Assembly: GCA_030490835.1 (NCBI GenBank)
Contig: CM059971.1
Location: 56,592,012 to 56,656,011 of the forward strand
Source of the DNA: Annona cherimola
Taxonomy: Eukaryota > Streptophyta > Magnoliopsida > Magnoliales > Annonaceae
DNA: 64,000 bases
Direction of reading: 5' to 3'
In this document: positions 47,345-59,665 of the stretch, one piece after another
Layout of the letters: every line of letters starts with the position of its first letter
Position numbering within the stretch: position 1 is the stretch's first letter
Program-made: the position numbers and the translations under genes
Notes under the pieces: model-generated
Seen by the model: the letters and a program-made list of their open reading frames with translations, nothing else
Databases searched by the model: none
Told to the model about the DNA's origin: nothing

Positions 47345-48055
47345 ATAATGTATGAAGCCTACGTCTTTGGAGAATCTATCGATAAGGTAGGATTGTGAAA
47401 GCGGGATCAGTACTACACCTTGTACTTATCGACTAGTCAAGATGAAAATCACGAATATAAAAAATGACCACATAATCCACGGGTTCTGAATAGGTGCACC
47501 CAATGCTCCCAAGTGCATATACCTATTTTTTTCATTTTTTTTCTAAATTTTTTCATAAACTTGTTAATATAAGTGTATTTAACACATGTATCAATTTATG
47601 CTATTTTTGGAGATTTTTAGATATGTATTTCAGATTTTTAAAAATCAATGGCATTTTAGTCATTTTAAATTACCTAAAATGCCACTGATTTTCAAAAATC
47701 CAAAATGAATATCTAAAATACTCCAAAAATAGTAAAAATTAATAAATATATTAAATACACCTAGATTAGTAATCTTGTAAAAAAAATTCAAAAAAAACTA
47801 AAAAAAAAAAGTGTATGCACCCGAGAGCATTGAGAGCTCAATGCTCCCGGGAGCATACGATCAGCGCCCCCTATCCACCACCTAAATTCTTAAAGGAATC
47901 AAACTGGGAGAGGGAGAGTATTTTGGATTTGGCTTCTACTGTGATGGGAGCAACCGAGGCTGGGAGTCTCATGTCATCCTTATTTAAATAAGATGCTCAT
48001 CTAATAGGATATCCATTTAATCAAGATAAGCGCATCTTATCATGAGTGCTAATCC
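47345..48055 (+). repeat. Dispersed repeat, second copy, split by a foldback element
   Basis: Direct-orientation relative of 32860-33200. Shared blocks include GAAGCCTACGTCTTTGGAGAAT-like sequence, AGAGTATTTTGGATTTGGCT and AAATAAGATGCTCATCTAA. The foldback element at 47481-47874 sits between ACATAATCCAC and CCACCTAAATT, where the other copy is continuous. Confidence 0.7.
47481..47874. mobile_element. Foldback MITE, possibly Mutator-like
   Basis: About 390 bp. The two halves are imperfect reverse complements meeting near 47672 (AATCAATGGCATTTTAG against CTAAAATGCCACTGATT). Outer ends contain AATGCTCCCAAGTGCATATA and GTGTATGCACCCGAGAGCATT, and begin GGGTTCTGA / GGGGCGCTGA when read inward. Flanks TAATCCAC and CTATCCAC could be a diverged 8-9 bp target duplication, as made by Mutator-type transposases. 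No coding capacity. Confidence 0.75.
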
Positions 48056-49377
48056 CCTTACTTCTCTAATAGAAATGTTGAAATCTTTGTGGGGTTTCTG
48101 TCATTGGCATTAGCTGCTAGATTTTTTGGGCATTCGTCGACAGTAATGAGTTTCTACAATAGGGTGTGTCGCTATTTCTATTGTTGACAAATTGTAAGAG
48201 GCAGCATTAGATTTGATGGAGAAGATTCTTCATTACTGACAACAGATTTTGTAAAAATCGATGCCAAGTTTTTGAAAGCAAATATTGGTCGCCACTAAAA
48301 TAGAGAAGAACCATCATGGGATTTTCTGAAATCGAGATGAAGAAGAGGATGAATGTGCTGCAATAAAATTCAAGAATTGCTATAATAGAAGATCGACCAT
48401 GAATATCTTGCAAACTCCTTCTTAATCATCTTCTCTTGTGCTTCCATCCAAGCTGGTTATCATGGCAGCCACATCACTTTTGTTGTTGAGCTTCAACCAA
48501 TCTACCATCAACCCATCCAATATACCCCTAGGATCACCCTCTATTTCCTACAATTGTCATCCTCCCTAAAACTCCATCCATGAATTCAACAATTTCCATC
48601 CATAATCAGCACTGACCATCGTCATAGTAGAGCACTAACCACCACGATAGCCCAACCTCATCCGATATCAACGATGGAAGGACATATTTTTCATTTCAAT
48701 CAGCAATTAACAATCATTATCGGTCTCCATCCATTCATAGATACGGAAGGAGGAATTTCAAAGAAAATGCTTTAAGTTTGGGAAAATTTTTAGAAAATTT
48801 ATGGGTAAATATGGAAATAGTGTCAAAATTCATGTGTATATTTGGAAATTAAGGGCATATATTTTTTTCAGTTTCCAACACTAGTGTATTGTGGTTATTT
48901 TCAAGAAAAAATGAGTGCAATACTTCTATGTTTAAAATTCAAAAAAAATTACACATGTTCATAAATGATAAAACTTGATTTCTAAATAAAATAGTACTAG
49001 ATTAACAAGTTTATAAAAAAAATTAAACAAATTTTAATGAGATTTTGTGGCCAATAATTTAACCATCATATGATCATGTCTCTTTAAAATAAAATTTTTT
49101 TTTCTAATGCATACTTGTAAAAAAATATGAATCTTTTGGTGTTTTAATGTCTGATCATTAGTGATATTCTCCTTTGCGGATTTTTACCTTATGTAAGGAT
49201 TTAACCAGTCCGACTCGGTCGACTCAAAACTTATTAGCTTGATTTTCATTTCAATTTATAAGATCATGTAACTTATAAAGAAATTAAAATATTTTTCATA
49301 TTTCTAAAATTTTAAAGTAATCATATATTTAGCTTGAGAAATGGAATAGAACTTAAAATAGTTATTTTTATAGGTTA
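48056..49377. other. AT-rich intergenic DNA
   Basis: No gene or repeat structure I can support; scattered short reading frames only. Confidence 0.5.
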
Positions 49378-49650
49378 ACCATTTAAATTTGTAGAACTTT
49401 TTTCATATGATAAACTTAATAATAAAAATAAATATGATTTTTTATATATAGGAAAAACAAAATTAGTTAAATTTAAATTATATGTTCCACAAAAACTCAG
49501 AATTTTAGTTAAAACAATTTAAATTTGTAGAGATTTTTTCTCATGATAAATTTAATAATCAAGATAAATATGAGTTTTTACATATAGGAAAAAAATAGTT
49601 AAATTTAAATTATATGTTCCACAAAAACTCTGAATTTTAGTTAAAACACT
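49378..49650. repeat. ~127-bp tandem duplication
   Basis: Two units, each starting with ATTTAAATTTGTAGA and ending with TATGTTCCACAAAAACTC(A/T)GAATTTTAG, the second beginning about 49507. Confidence 0.8.
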
Positions 49651-49827
49651 TGCTAAAAATTTTAGAAGTAAATGGATGAATAATAAAACTTGATTACTTA
49701 TATAATTGTCAAAAATGAAAACACTAGTGATTTATTTGGGCCATATAAAGAAAAAATTAATAGTTGTTATGACATATGATTTAATTTATAAATTTAAATT
49801 AATAATGAAGATAAATATCTTTAAGTT

Positions 49828-50120
49828 TGATAGGGTTTAGTAGGGGATGGCTAAGATGAGTTGTATTTAAGGAGAGCTTTGCATGTGGGACTACTACTAG
49901 GTAAGTAGGCTTGGGCCTACAGGCCTGCATTATTAATAGCCCACATATGAGAGAAATGGGGGAAGTTGGTTTGATATTAGTTCATAGCTTGTAGAAAATA
50001 GTTTTTTAACTAGGATCTTTGGATTCCTATCACTTTTCATGTAATTCACTATAACTTGCTTCTGAGCCAATAAAGATCTGTGATGGTGGTTTTGATCACA
50101 GCAAGGTATCAAAGGCCTCT
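49828..50120 (+). repeat. Candidate retrotransposon LTR end with degenerate primer site
   Basis: The sequence ends TTTTGATCACA at 50100 and is followed after three bases by AGGTATCAAAGGCCTC, close to the tRNA-Met primer consensus TGGTATCAGAGC. The upstream limit (TGATAGGGTTTAG) is a guess. No protein motif follows that would confirm the element type. Confidence 0.35.
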
Positions 50121-51129
50121 TCGATCCACAACAGCAATGGAGAAATCATTGGTTAGGGCATGATTGGTGAACAGTAAGGGGCTCTAGAGCATTCAGGAAG
50201 ATTTTATTAAATTAGTGCAAAGGTTGAGAAAATATGTGAAGATTGGTAAGGAAACAGCATTCAAATGCAAATCAGAATTCGCTTAACTCCACCAAAGTGG
50301 ATGGAGAACTTGGCTATTATATTTACGTTAGGGTAATTACGAGGGTAACATGTATGGCTAGGACCACCATGAGAAGAGGAGAAAACCCAATGACCCAACA
50401 AAATCAGTGATCGGGTCATTACTACTGTAGAAGTCCAAAAATGGATCTTCACACATAGGTGATTTTGTGAATAGGACTCTCAAAGGGATTAGGATCCTTG
50501 AGAGTATGGAGATGAGTAAAGTATGGTCTTGGTTGGAGTCTTGGGTCCCTTATTCCATGGACTCGCCCTGGCTGTTTGTTAGGACCCATATATGTAGGAG
50601 ATTTTTTAGTGTTGCGGCCATTATAGCCCGGTTTTCTTGGAGTAGAGGCGATGTGGGGAATGGAAATGGGACACGTGTTAGAGATGGTTTTGACCAAACC
50701 TCTACACTAGCCCCTCTACCTCCCCACTCCTTTTTTATTGTTATACCCTTTGTCATTCATCCCCTTTATATTTAGGCAGGAATGAAGGACCTTTGCTTGT
50801 ATGTGTTTTGTTTTAAATTGTAAAATTTAAAGTGAGATAACCAGTTATTTTGAGTGTCGTGTCCATTCGGCCTGTGCTTGTTACTGTAGTCTTGGGCCGT
50901 GTTCTGACGGCTTATAATAGTTGCTACTGTTTTACGGTATTGAATTTTAACGGAGATGAATGCGGTTCTGAAAAAAGAGTTTTTCTGAGTTTGTCACTGT
51001 CCATTGTGTTTGCCTTCCTTGTGATGTACTGTTGTTTCTGTTTTCAGCGATGAAAAGCCTTGGTTCTGCCTCAATGGAGGAGGGACTTAAAGGGGTGTAA
51101 ATGGTAAATTAGGAAAGCTTCTGTTCGGA
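50121..51129. other. Unassigned sequence between primer-site relic and Transposase_28-like remnant
   Basis: Less AT-rich than its surroundings, with several short overlapping reading frames on both strands but no recognisable motif. If the old Tat interpretation of 51130-54235 is right, this may be its 3' region. Confidence 0.4.
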
Positions 51130-51690
51130 TTGATCTTCCACAAGTACTAGTTTCAAATTTCGCAGGGGATGAGTCGCAAGTGTCTTGGATTAGGGCTGCA
51201 TATTTTTTCAGAGAGGTATGCGATTGTTATTCCCTCAGTAGAGATAGGGTACATGAGCGCTCAATGAGGGCGATGACAGTATATGGAGATATGTTTAGGG
51301 TGGGGATTCGTCTGCCATTAAGTGGTTTTCCATAGGAAATTTTGCATGCATATAACATTTTTCCAACACAATTGACCCCCAATGCATGAACTGGATATTG
51401 GTTTTTGAGATGTTGGAGAAAAAACATAGTGTGTTGATGAACTAGAATGTTATCTCTCATTTTTCTATGTTGATGAATCTAGGAGAATATAGTTTGTGTT
51501 ATTTCATGCCAGCAGTTGGGGCAGTGAAATTGGTAAGAAAGGCATCTTCTATTTATAAAGGATGGAAGGGTAGATTTTTTATGTGCGTGCAAGCAAAGGC
51601 CAGGAGGATTGGGTGTACCTATAGTTTGGAACTCTAATCCCTCTCTTAAGGTCGTTCCTTTAAAGGACACAAAAAATTGTGCATTGAATA
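51130..51690 (+). pseudogene. Remnant resembling the 'putative gypsy type transposon' (Transposase_28-like) domain
   Basis: Forward-strand translation, interrupted by stops and small shifts, reads MTVYGDMFRVGIRLPLSGF, then LTPNA and later SIYKGWKGRFFMCV. These match the Y.D.F..GLRLPLHPF ... L.PNSW ... KGWK.RFFFV pattern of the plant family called putative gypsy type transposon. The remnant lies downstream of, and antisense to, the old minus-strand Tat pol at 52440-54235. Too decayed to encode a protein; the family call is by motif recall and unverified. Confidence 0.55.
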
Positions 51691-52439
51691 AACTATCTGG
51701 ACTGCTGAAAAGACTAGATAGCCTTTTGAGGCAGGAGATGCTAGATTATGGGGAAATTATGAAACCAGGTGGTGAGGATGAAGATACGGAGAAGATTTTG
51801 AAGGTTGTTGGGGAACCTGATGTTGAGATGATGGCAACAAGGGCAGCCCAGATTAAAGAAGAGGGCAAGGTCGACAGAAGTGACTAATGTCCTTGTCTTG
51901 GATGAGGCAAAAGTTTGTGGTTCTGTTAAGAAATATTTGTTAGAGGGGTGGATGATGTACATGAACAAAGGGTCGTTTCAATGCTAGAGGTGGTTTTTGA
52001 AAAGGACATTGTTGTTAGGGAAAATGGAGATTTTGTCCAAACTGTGTTTAAGCCTGCCATGCTTGTGCCTAGCTGAAAAGTTTGTTCAAGTCACCACTTG
52101 ACTACGAGGGTATTTGTTCAGATATCTTAAAGGGGGCTTTTCTGAGGAAGAGAAGAAATGAAAAGGAGAAAATTTGGAGGAGACATGGGAGCGTCTGAAG
52201 AAGGGATATGTTGATGATATAGGTTTTATTTCTTTGATGGAAGTGCATTTGCGTGACATGGTGAAGGAATTGGGTAAGTCTGAAGACTTAGAAGCACAGT
52301 TGAGTATAAACGTTGCTCTAGTCAAGCAATCGAGGAGGACAAAGTCTGAGGCAGAGGAGCTAATTGATTTTACATTTGTATTTGTGTATTGATTGTTGGC
52401 GGTATTCAAGAGACACAGTAATTGGAATGGGATATTTCA
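51691..52439 (+). other. Decayed extension of the Transposase_28-like remnant
   Basis: Charged, helix-like coding fragments (LKRLDSLLRQEMLDYG; MEETWERLKKGYVDD) on the forward strand suggest the C-terminal half of the same antisense ORF, broken by several stops. No family recognised for this part. Confidence 0.35.
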
Positions 52440-54235
52440 ACAGGGAAGATTACTTATATGTCATATACGAGTTTAAATGAAGCGTGCTTTGTTGCTCTTC
52501 CACGAGTGGTATTATAAGTCCAAATTACACTAAGCAAGATATCCATCCAATTTTTATATTCATCTTGTAATCTTTTTTGTAGGGCTTCTTTGAGAGTCCT
52601 ATTAGTTCTTTCAACTTTCCTGTTGCATTGGAGATATGCAATGGAAGCAAATTTGAGTCGTTTATAATTGCCAATGCAGAATTCTTTAAAGTGTTGGCAA
52701 TCAAATTGCTTCCCATTGTCATTGATGATGGTTTGGGGTAGGCTAAATCTGCATACTATTTAATCCCATGTAAAATTAATTATTTGGTTAGAGGTGGTGG
52801 AACTAAGGGCTTTAGCTTCCACCCATTTAGAAAAATAATCAACAGCAACAACTATAAATTTAAGATTTTTAGAGACAATAAGCAAGGGTCCTACTAGGTC
52901 TATACCCCATTACTTAAAAGGCCATGATTCGAAAATGGGTTGCAATGGGGTAATAGAAATATGGGAAAACAAGGTGTACCTTTGACATGTAATGCATTCG
53001 CGGACTTAATCTTTTGCGTCTTTTTGAATGGAGGGCCAGTAGAACCCTACACAAAGAATTTGGTGTGTTAAAGTATGTCATCCTGAGCAATTGGCGCAAC
53101 AGCCTTGATACAATTCTTCCAAGACGGTAGGAATTTCCATGGGTGAGACGCAATGAAGCAATAGGGTAGAGAAAGATTTACAGTAGTGTTCTCCATCCAC
53201 CATCGTATAGTGGAATGTTTGTCTCTTTATGCGTTTTGCTTCTTTGTCATCATTAGGTAGATTATTATTAGTGAGGAATTGTATACTGGGGTCTTTTCGG
53301 CAAGGAGAGTTTGTAACTGTGTTGTTTACTTAGTTAAGGGTGATACTTGGTTGTTTCAAGTGACAAATAAGTATTTGTGTGTTAAATGATTTGTTAGTGG
53401 CTAATTTGGTTAAGGTGTCAGCATAGGTGTTTTGCTTTTGGGGTATTTTTTGAATAGAGAAATGGGGAATTTGTTCGATGAGGCCTTTGCAAAGTTATGC
53501 ATAAGAGATTATGTCATCACCTTTTACTTCAAAGTCTCCTTTAACTTGGTTGACTACTAAATTAGAATTGGAGAAAATGCTAATACGTTTTACCTTAAGG
53601 GAGGAGATGATATTCAATTATTGGTAAAGGGCTCATATTTAGAGACGTTGTTAGAGGCATTGAACACAAATTGGATGACGACTTCTAGATTGGTTTTGTC
53701 TGGGGTAAGTATGAGAAGACTGGCTCTACTACCCAATTTATCGCACACTCCATCAGTGTGCAACTCTCATTGTTCAGCCATAGGTGCATTAGTATCTGCA
53801 ATAATAGATTTGTTAGCTTCATTAGAGCAATGAAGGTCGTTTATATCATAATAGCAATGGAAGGCTTTTGTAAATTTAATTAGTATATCAGCAAGTGTCT
53901 GCCCTTTTATCGCTTTGAGTGGTTGAAATTGTATGTCGAACTGTGATAATTCCAATGCCTATTTCATCAGTCTTCCTAAGATATCAGGCTTGTGTAAAAG
54001 CTACTGCAATGGGTGGTTAGTATAGACAATGTTAATATGAACTTGAAAATAGTAACGTAATTTGTTGATGCAATTAAAAGTGTGAAAAGTTGTTTTTCTA
54101 ATAAAGAATAACGGGTCTTTGCATCATGTAAAACTTAACTAATATAGTATATGGGATGTTGAATCCCATTATTCAATCCCATAAGTATAGAACTGATGGT
54201 ATTATTTGACACTGAAAAATACATAAAAAGAGTCT
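52440..54235 (-). pseudogene. Old Tat-lineage pol fragment (RNase H, second RNase H, integrase)
   Basis: Read on the reverse strand from about 54235: RNase H (KTRYSLLEKQLF, YTNHPLQ), connection motif ELSQFDIQFQP, a second archaeal-type RNase H (HTDGVCDKLGS, VVNQVKGDFEVKG), integrase zinc region (GFYWPSIQKDA, CITCQRY) and core (WGIDLVGP, NDNGKQFD, KVERTNRTLKEAL). Many stops and shifts interrupt it. The dual RNase H places it in the Tat lineage. It is far more diverged than the two copies at the left of the window, and neither LTRs nor gag were found. Confidence 0.85.
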
Positions 54236-54339
54236 ATCTTGTTGTTGGCTTGATAATACCTTAGAATTGTTAAAAAATTAGACTTATGCACCTGAAACGT
54301 TTAAGCAAAAGAAAACATAATACATGCATTTAAAAAGAT

Positions 54340-54870
54340 CATAGCCAACTTAACATGTTCATCCGTCATTATGATGTCCATCAAACACTGTCAAACTTCA
54401 TTAAATCTTAATATTAATTTACACATCTTCCTTGCTAACACAAGCATAGCTAGGGGCATTGTGTCTCCTATTTGAGGAGCATTGGTCTCCTTCCTTGCTG
54501 ATGTATATTTGGTACTTATCAGGAAAGATCATAGCAAACTCAAATATATTCTTATCGATCATTATGGTTTCAAACTTTATGAAACTCTAATATTAATCCT
54601 TATATCTTCTTCTGAAGTTTATGGAACCTATTTGATGGTCTTCTCAAAGCAATCAAACCATATCAACCCCATCATCAGAAAGATCACTAAGAACTCAAAC
54701 ACATATCCATTATTGTGGTGTCCATTAAACCTTTTCAAACTTCACCAAACTTCACCAAACCATCCATCATTGCGGTGCCACCAAACACTATTAGACTTCA
54801 TGAAGCCTTAATATTAATCTGTATATCTTCCTTGAAACTGTTAAAACTATTTCATGTTCTCAAAGTAATC
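54340..54870. repeat. Degenerate tandem repeats
   Basis: Three or four diverged units around CCATCAAACACTGTCAAACTTCAT...AATATTAAT...ATCTTCCTTG, spaced roughly 150-200 bp. No coding. Confidence 0.6.
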
Positions 54871-55139
54871 AGTCCTCTCAATCGATAGTCGAGGTAGATG
54901 TGTATTGTTATATTACTAATAAACCCTATTAAACTTCATCAAAAAAAGCCTATTAAAATCACCAAACTTTGAAAGTAGGTGAATTTCTTTTCCAAAAATT
55001 GAGTTTCTAACGTCTGAATGACATAATCTAAGAGTTAATCTCTATGTTCTTGAATATTCAAGTTTAATAGAAAAGTTGGATTGACCAGACAAGGCTTAGG
55101 GTGCTAAATATTTAGGGTGGCAAATATAGAGAAATATTT
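54871..55139. other. AT-rich intergenic DNA
   Basis: Nothing recognised. Confidence 0.4.
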
Positions 55140-55530
55140 TAGTGCATGTAAATGCACCGTAACTTATGGTGCATTTGGCTTACAATGCATTTGGCTAAAA
55201 ATGGGCCCCACATGATTAAAAAATTTACATCTAACTCACTCATTGTATTTAGAATTGTTTCTTTTATTAGTATACCGATTTTCGTCCAAATTGGATATGT
55301 GTACAGACCTTATTTAAAAATAGTACAAAATCAATATAATAAAATAGTTTGATATAAATGACAATTTTAAAGTTGTTTTTTCCACATATAAACTATCTAA
55401 GATATAATTCGTATATAGATAAAGAATTGTATAAAGTATTAATATATTTAAATACATGTAGGGCCTATTTCGAACCGAATGCACCATAAGTTATAGCAAG
55501 TTATAGTGCATGTAACTGCATAGTAACATA
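55140..55530. mobile_element. MITE-like element with terminal inverted repeats
   Basis: TAACTTATGGTGCATT near the left end is the exact reverse complement of AATGCACCATAAGTTA near the right end. Both ends also carry AGTGCATGTAA(A/C)TGCA in direct orientation. About 390 bp, AT-rich, non-coding. Target duplication not resolved. Confidence 0.65.
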
Positions 55531-55559
55531 TCTCATCTATATATTCCCAGAGTAATGAT

Positions 55560-55815
55560 TTTAGGGGATTCAGCCGTGGGATGGTTAAACGGTCTAATGG
55601 AAGAGTGTATTCGAGATACGCGCATATTATATAATTAGTCCTTTAATTGCACTTCTGATTTCAATTGCAACTTCTTTTTGGACTCCATTACATTTTTCAA
55701 TGAGGATGTTTCAATTCGTTGTATGGATAGATCTCTGGTAACTCAGCACTTGAGCTTAAGATCATGGTGAATGCGTTGATTTTGGTTTCGAGCTGTTACA
55801 ATTGGTATTTGAGCA
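55560..55815 (+). repeat. Candidate LTR end with tRNA-Met-type primer site relic
   Basis: GAGCTGTTACA (ending 55800) is followed by ATTGGTATTTGAGC, two mismatches from ATTGGTATCAGAGC, the common LTR/primer-site junction of plant retrotransposons. No downstream gag was found. Confidence 0.4.
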
Positions 55816-56136
55816 ATTCCAGGTGTGGAAAATAGAGAACACATCAGGAGCATTGTGGAAAATTATTTCATTTAGTACTCTTTCGTTTTTGAGAATGAAA
55901 ATAGTGATTTGAACGCTTACTCAAAATAGAACAAAGGAAGGGGGAATAGATGGCATGCATTCTCTCCCCACTGGTTCTGAGAAATGAAGACCTCGTGAGT
56001 GGGAGAGAACTGAGGGGAATTCTTTCTTCTTCTTCTTTTTTTTTTTTTTTTTTTGTTTACGATCCAATCCACTCGCGGCTAATTATATAAAGAACTAATT
56101 AAAATCGCCGTTGATCCTATGCGGCCTGACATCCTT

Positions 56137-56300
56137 TTTCGTAATTTAAAATTACCTAAAATGCCACTGATTTTCAAAAATAAAAAATAAATATCTAAAA
56201 TACTCCAAAAATGGTAAAAATTTATAAACATGTTAAATATACTTGGGCTAATAATTTTATGAAAAAAAAAATTTTCTAAATGGTGTATGCGCCCGGGAGC
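56137..56300. mobile_element. Half copy of the foldback MITE
   Basis: AAATTACCTAAAATGCCACTGATTTTC through GTGTATGCGCCCGGGAGC matches the right half of the element at 47481-47874; the left half is missing. Confidence 0.75.
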
Positions 56301-57660
56301 AGGCAGAGATCAACGTCCTGTTGGATTACACTGGAACTAGAGGCGCCAGTGGATGGAGAGCTTGGTGACATTTTTCAAACAACCCCTTTGACCATACGAA
56401 CGATTTCAAAATCAATTTTTCATCTCATTTTTCCTTGCCTTTTGTTGCGCACTGAGGAAATCGTCCCCGTCGCCGTCAAGGCCGCTTCAGTCACAGTACC
56501 CCCTTCTTCTCTTCTCGCTCCTCTTCCTTCTCTCTCCCCTTTCATATCTTCAACTTAGCAAAGCGGGGAGTAGAAGTCCCCTGAGTCCGGCTCCCACGAC
56601 GATGTGTTGGTAGCTGTGGTTGGCCCGGGAATAGCGTCGCTGGTGGGTTTTAATTGGATAGTGATGATAGTAGAGGCATTGTCGCATTAATAAAGACAAC
56701 ATCAAGATGGATGGCAGCGTCACTGGTGATTTAGGGGAAATAATCAGAGGCAATGTGGTCGATAATTTCTTCTTCCGCTGAGTGAGGGATTGTCCCCTTT
56801 TCCGATTTTGAACACCGTCAACATCAAATCAATTCGGACGGCAATTGGAGAATTGGGGGTATGTTTCAGTTTTGTTTGCAGTATGTTGGGCCTGTAACTA
56901 CCCTTTGCGCTAAAGGAAGGAGAGCAATTCGAGCAACGCCGTCTACATGGCTACCAGTTGGATACCAATATTTGATGTTTGAGTTTGCTCATCTATACCG
57001 TCAGTCAGTGCTTGCACCCAACAAAGAATTTCAATTGCTATCATTTGTAACTTACATCAAATAGAGGAACACATGAGCCACATAAGCTGGTTTGAGCAGA
57101 AGAAAGGAGAAAATACACAGATGCAAGTTTTTACATGAATTCAGGTTCAAATCATTGAGCTCGAGGCTGTTTCAAAGGGCCTGCTGAGGATACGTTTTAA
57201 TTCCTGAAATTTACCTCTCAACTGCTATGTCGACCACTTTGCATAACCAGAAGGCAGCGTGTTGGTCGTGAATTTGGTAATTAGATGAAGAAATTAATAG
57301 ACAGGTGTCATGCTTGTGTTAATCTTTTTCATGCTTTAAAGAAGGAAGATATGGTTGTTTAGTTTAAGTTCAACAATTCCCGAGCCAATCTGTTTTTATC
57401 AGAGAGATGAGGCTGCCTAGTGTTCAGGAATAGGCAATGCATTTCTTTCTTTTTTTTTAATCAGAGAGAGGTGGTGGGCGGACGAAATGGATGCGGCAAC
57501 GGAAGAATTGATTTTGAAATCATCCCTATGGTCAAAGGGGTTTTTTGAAAATTTCACCAAGCTGTCCATCCAACAGCACCTCCAGTTCCAGCATAATCTA
57601 GCAGCCCAAGAAAAGGACGTCAAGCACGGAAGAAGTCTCGGGGACTTCGGTCCGGAATGA
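56301..57660 (+). other. Possible host-gene debris
   Basis: Less AT-rich than its surroundings. It has a CT-rich stretch (56500-56560) like a plant 5' leader. At about 57476 a T-rich AATCAG resembles a splice acceptor and precedes an ATG at 57487 opening a ~57-codon frame (MDAATEELILKSSLWSKGFF...). I do not recognise the product and see no matching donor or further exons, so a real gene is unproven. Confidence 0.3.
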
Positions 57661-59665
57661 TTGAAGAAAAAAATCCTGTTAGCCCAAACTAAATAATAGC
57701 TTACTTAGCTCACTTTAAAAAAACTCATTTAAAAAAAAAAAAAATTTTAAACTTTTCCCGGGCTCACAAGATCATTTCTCTAAAATGATTTTCCATAACG
57801 TATAAATATCTGTGGAGGAGAATATGATTGATAGCTTAGATAAAAAAAAATTTGAAAACCCAAAGGGCTGCATATCGCACCCACTTTCATGGGAAAGGCC
57901 CAATGCATTAAGGGATATTAGAACCATATTTTGATCATTTCATAAGTTAAATAAGGCTTCACCTAATGGGACACACCGTACCTGCAATTTTCTGAAACCT
58001 AACGCCTCTAGCTAAATATAGAACATAAGTGTAAAACCTACAAATTTCACAAACTTGAGGCAAGTATATACAAAAGCCTATCCTTCCTTATTATGATACA
58101 TCTTCCCTGCAAAACAGGTGAAATTGATAAATTTCTTTCCATCTAGAAGGCAAAACATTATCTTCTCACAAGTCCTTAAAAAGTAGTCGTAGCATATCGC
58201 CATCGAGGGGACAACGCCCTGCAAGAAGCACAGCTGGTAGCATGGCCATTGGACTATCCAGCTCATAGACATTCCAATCAAGCATCTCATATCTGGAAAC
58301 TACAACAGTAGTGAATCATGCATTTCTTTCTTAATGCATACTTCTCTTTAGTATAGTTTCCCATTTACAGATTGATTTACAAGCTTTGCTACACGGTTCA
58401 ATACCTTGCACAATGCATAAGGATTTTTCCATACATGAGGTAGTCGTCCCACCCAAAAAGCATGCTGCAGCATTCACTTCCGCTACAGCACTGTCATCTT
58501 TTCAAACCATTTTCATAGGTCTTGGGAGCAAAAAAAAAAAAAAAAGATTTCATACATGTAGCTGAGAGCACTTACAACAAACGCAACTAGGCTCTGAGGT
58601 TGGATGCACAGCACAGCAGGTAGCTCGTTCATTAACTGAAAAATCTTGTCAATTCCTGTGGCACATTTTTGCCTCTGGAAGCGAAAGATTTCAATGGAAA
58701 TTCCTTAAAAGAATGGAATTCACACCTGCCTGCATGGAAGAAAAATTCATTTGAGTATATAGGAATCAGGTAACCAAGGAAGCCAAACAAAGAAAATGTC
58801 ATGAATCGCGAAAGAATCTGCGAAAATGTTTCCCAACAAAATGACCTCCCCAACAGGCAACAGCAGCATGAAGGCTTCGAAAATAGGAATCAACTGCACA
58901 GAATGGCTCGTAAGCAATGATCGTGCCCATAAGCAATACTCAAGACCACTGATAGGGGCCGCTGTTGTTCTTAGAGCCAGAGAATTATGAAAAATTAGCC
59001 ATTATGAAGTAATATTACTTTCATAAAATAATGTGTAAGATACAAATGGAACACACCTCCAGCCGCTTTTACAAAATATGTAAGATCCAGAAGACTCACA
59101 GAACAATATGTCATGCATTGAATTATGAAGTGCCCAGAGAAATATGAAAATAAGCGATACTGAGACCACTGATGGAGGCTAATTTTTAGCAAGCTTGGAA
59201 GCAAGCACACGAAAGTCAGTGCTTCAATACAAATAATTCTATGGCCAGTATCAACCCATGTACTACATATAGAAAAGGTAAATGCCAACGTGCATTCGAC
59301 AATAGCACATTTCCATGATATATGTGGCTTGTATTTGCACAGGAATGTTTCTGCAGGAATGAGTTAGAAGTATATGCACGGTTTGTATTCCCAAAAATAT
59401 TTCTACACATACATACAGTGGTTTGTTCATCACCTACTGGTACATGAATGTGTGAAAGCTTGCCCAAGTATATTTCTAAATTACTGTTTTATGCATGTAT
59501 GATTGTCTGCTCATCACCCAAGACTGCTGATGCATGAATGTGGAAAAGCTGGATACATACAGACTCATAACACAACATATTGGAGAGTGTTCTGCAGCTG
59601 TGCATGCATCTATAGAATATTTGTTGGTCATTCAAGAATACTTCCATACTTCAATCCAAAGAATG
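57661..59665. other. Intergenic DNA
   Basis: No gene, LTR or repeat boundary recognised. Small reading frames on both strands lack motifs. Imperfect local repeats of a TTTGTTCATCACC...TGAATGTG unit occur near 59420-59550. Confidence 0.4.
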
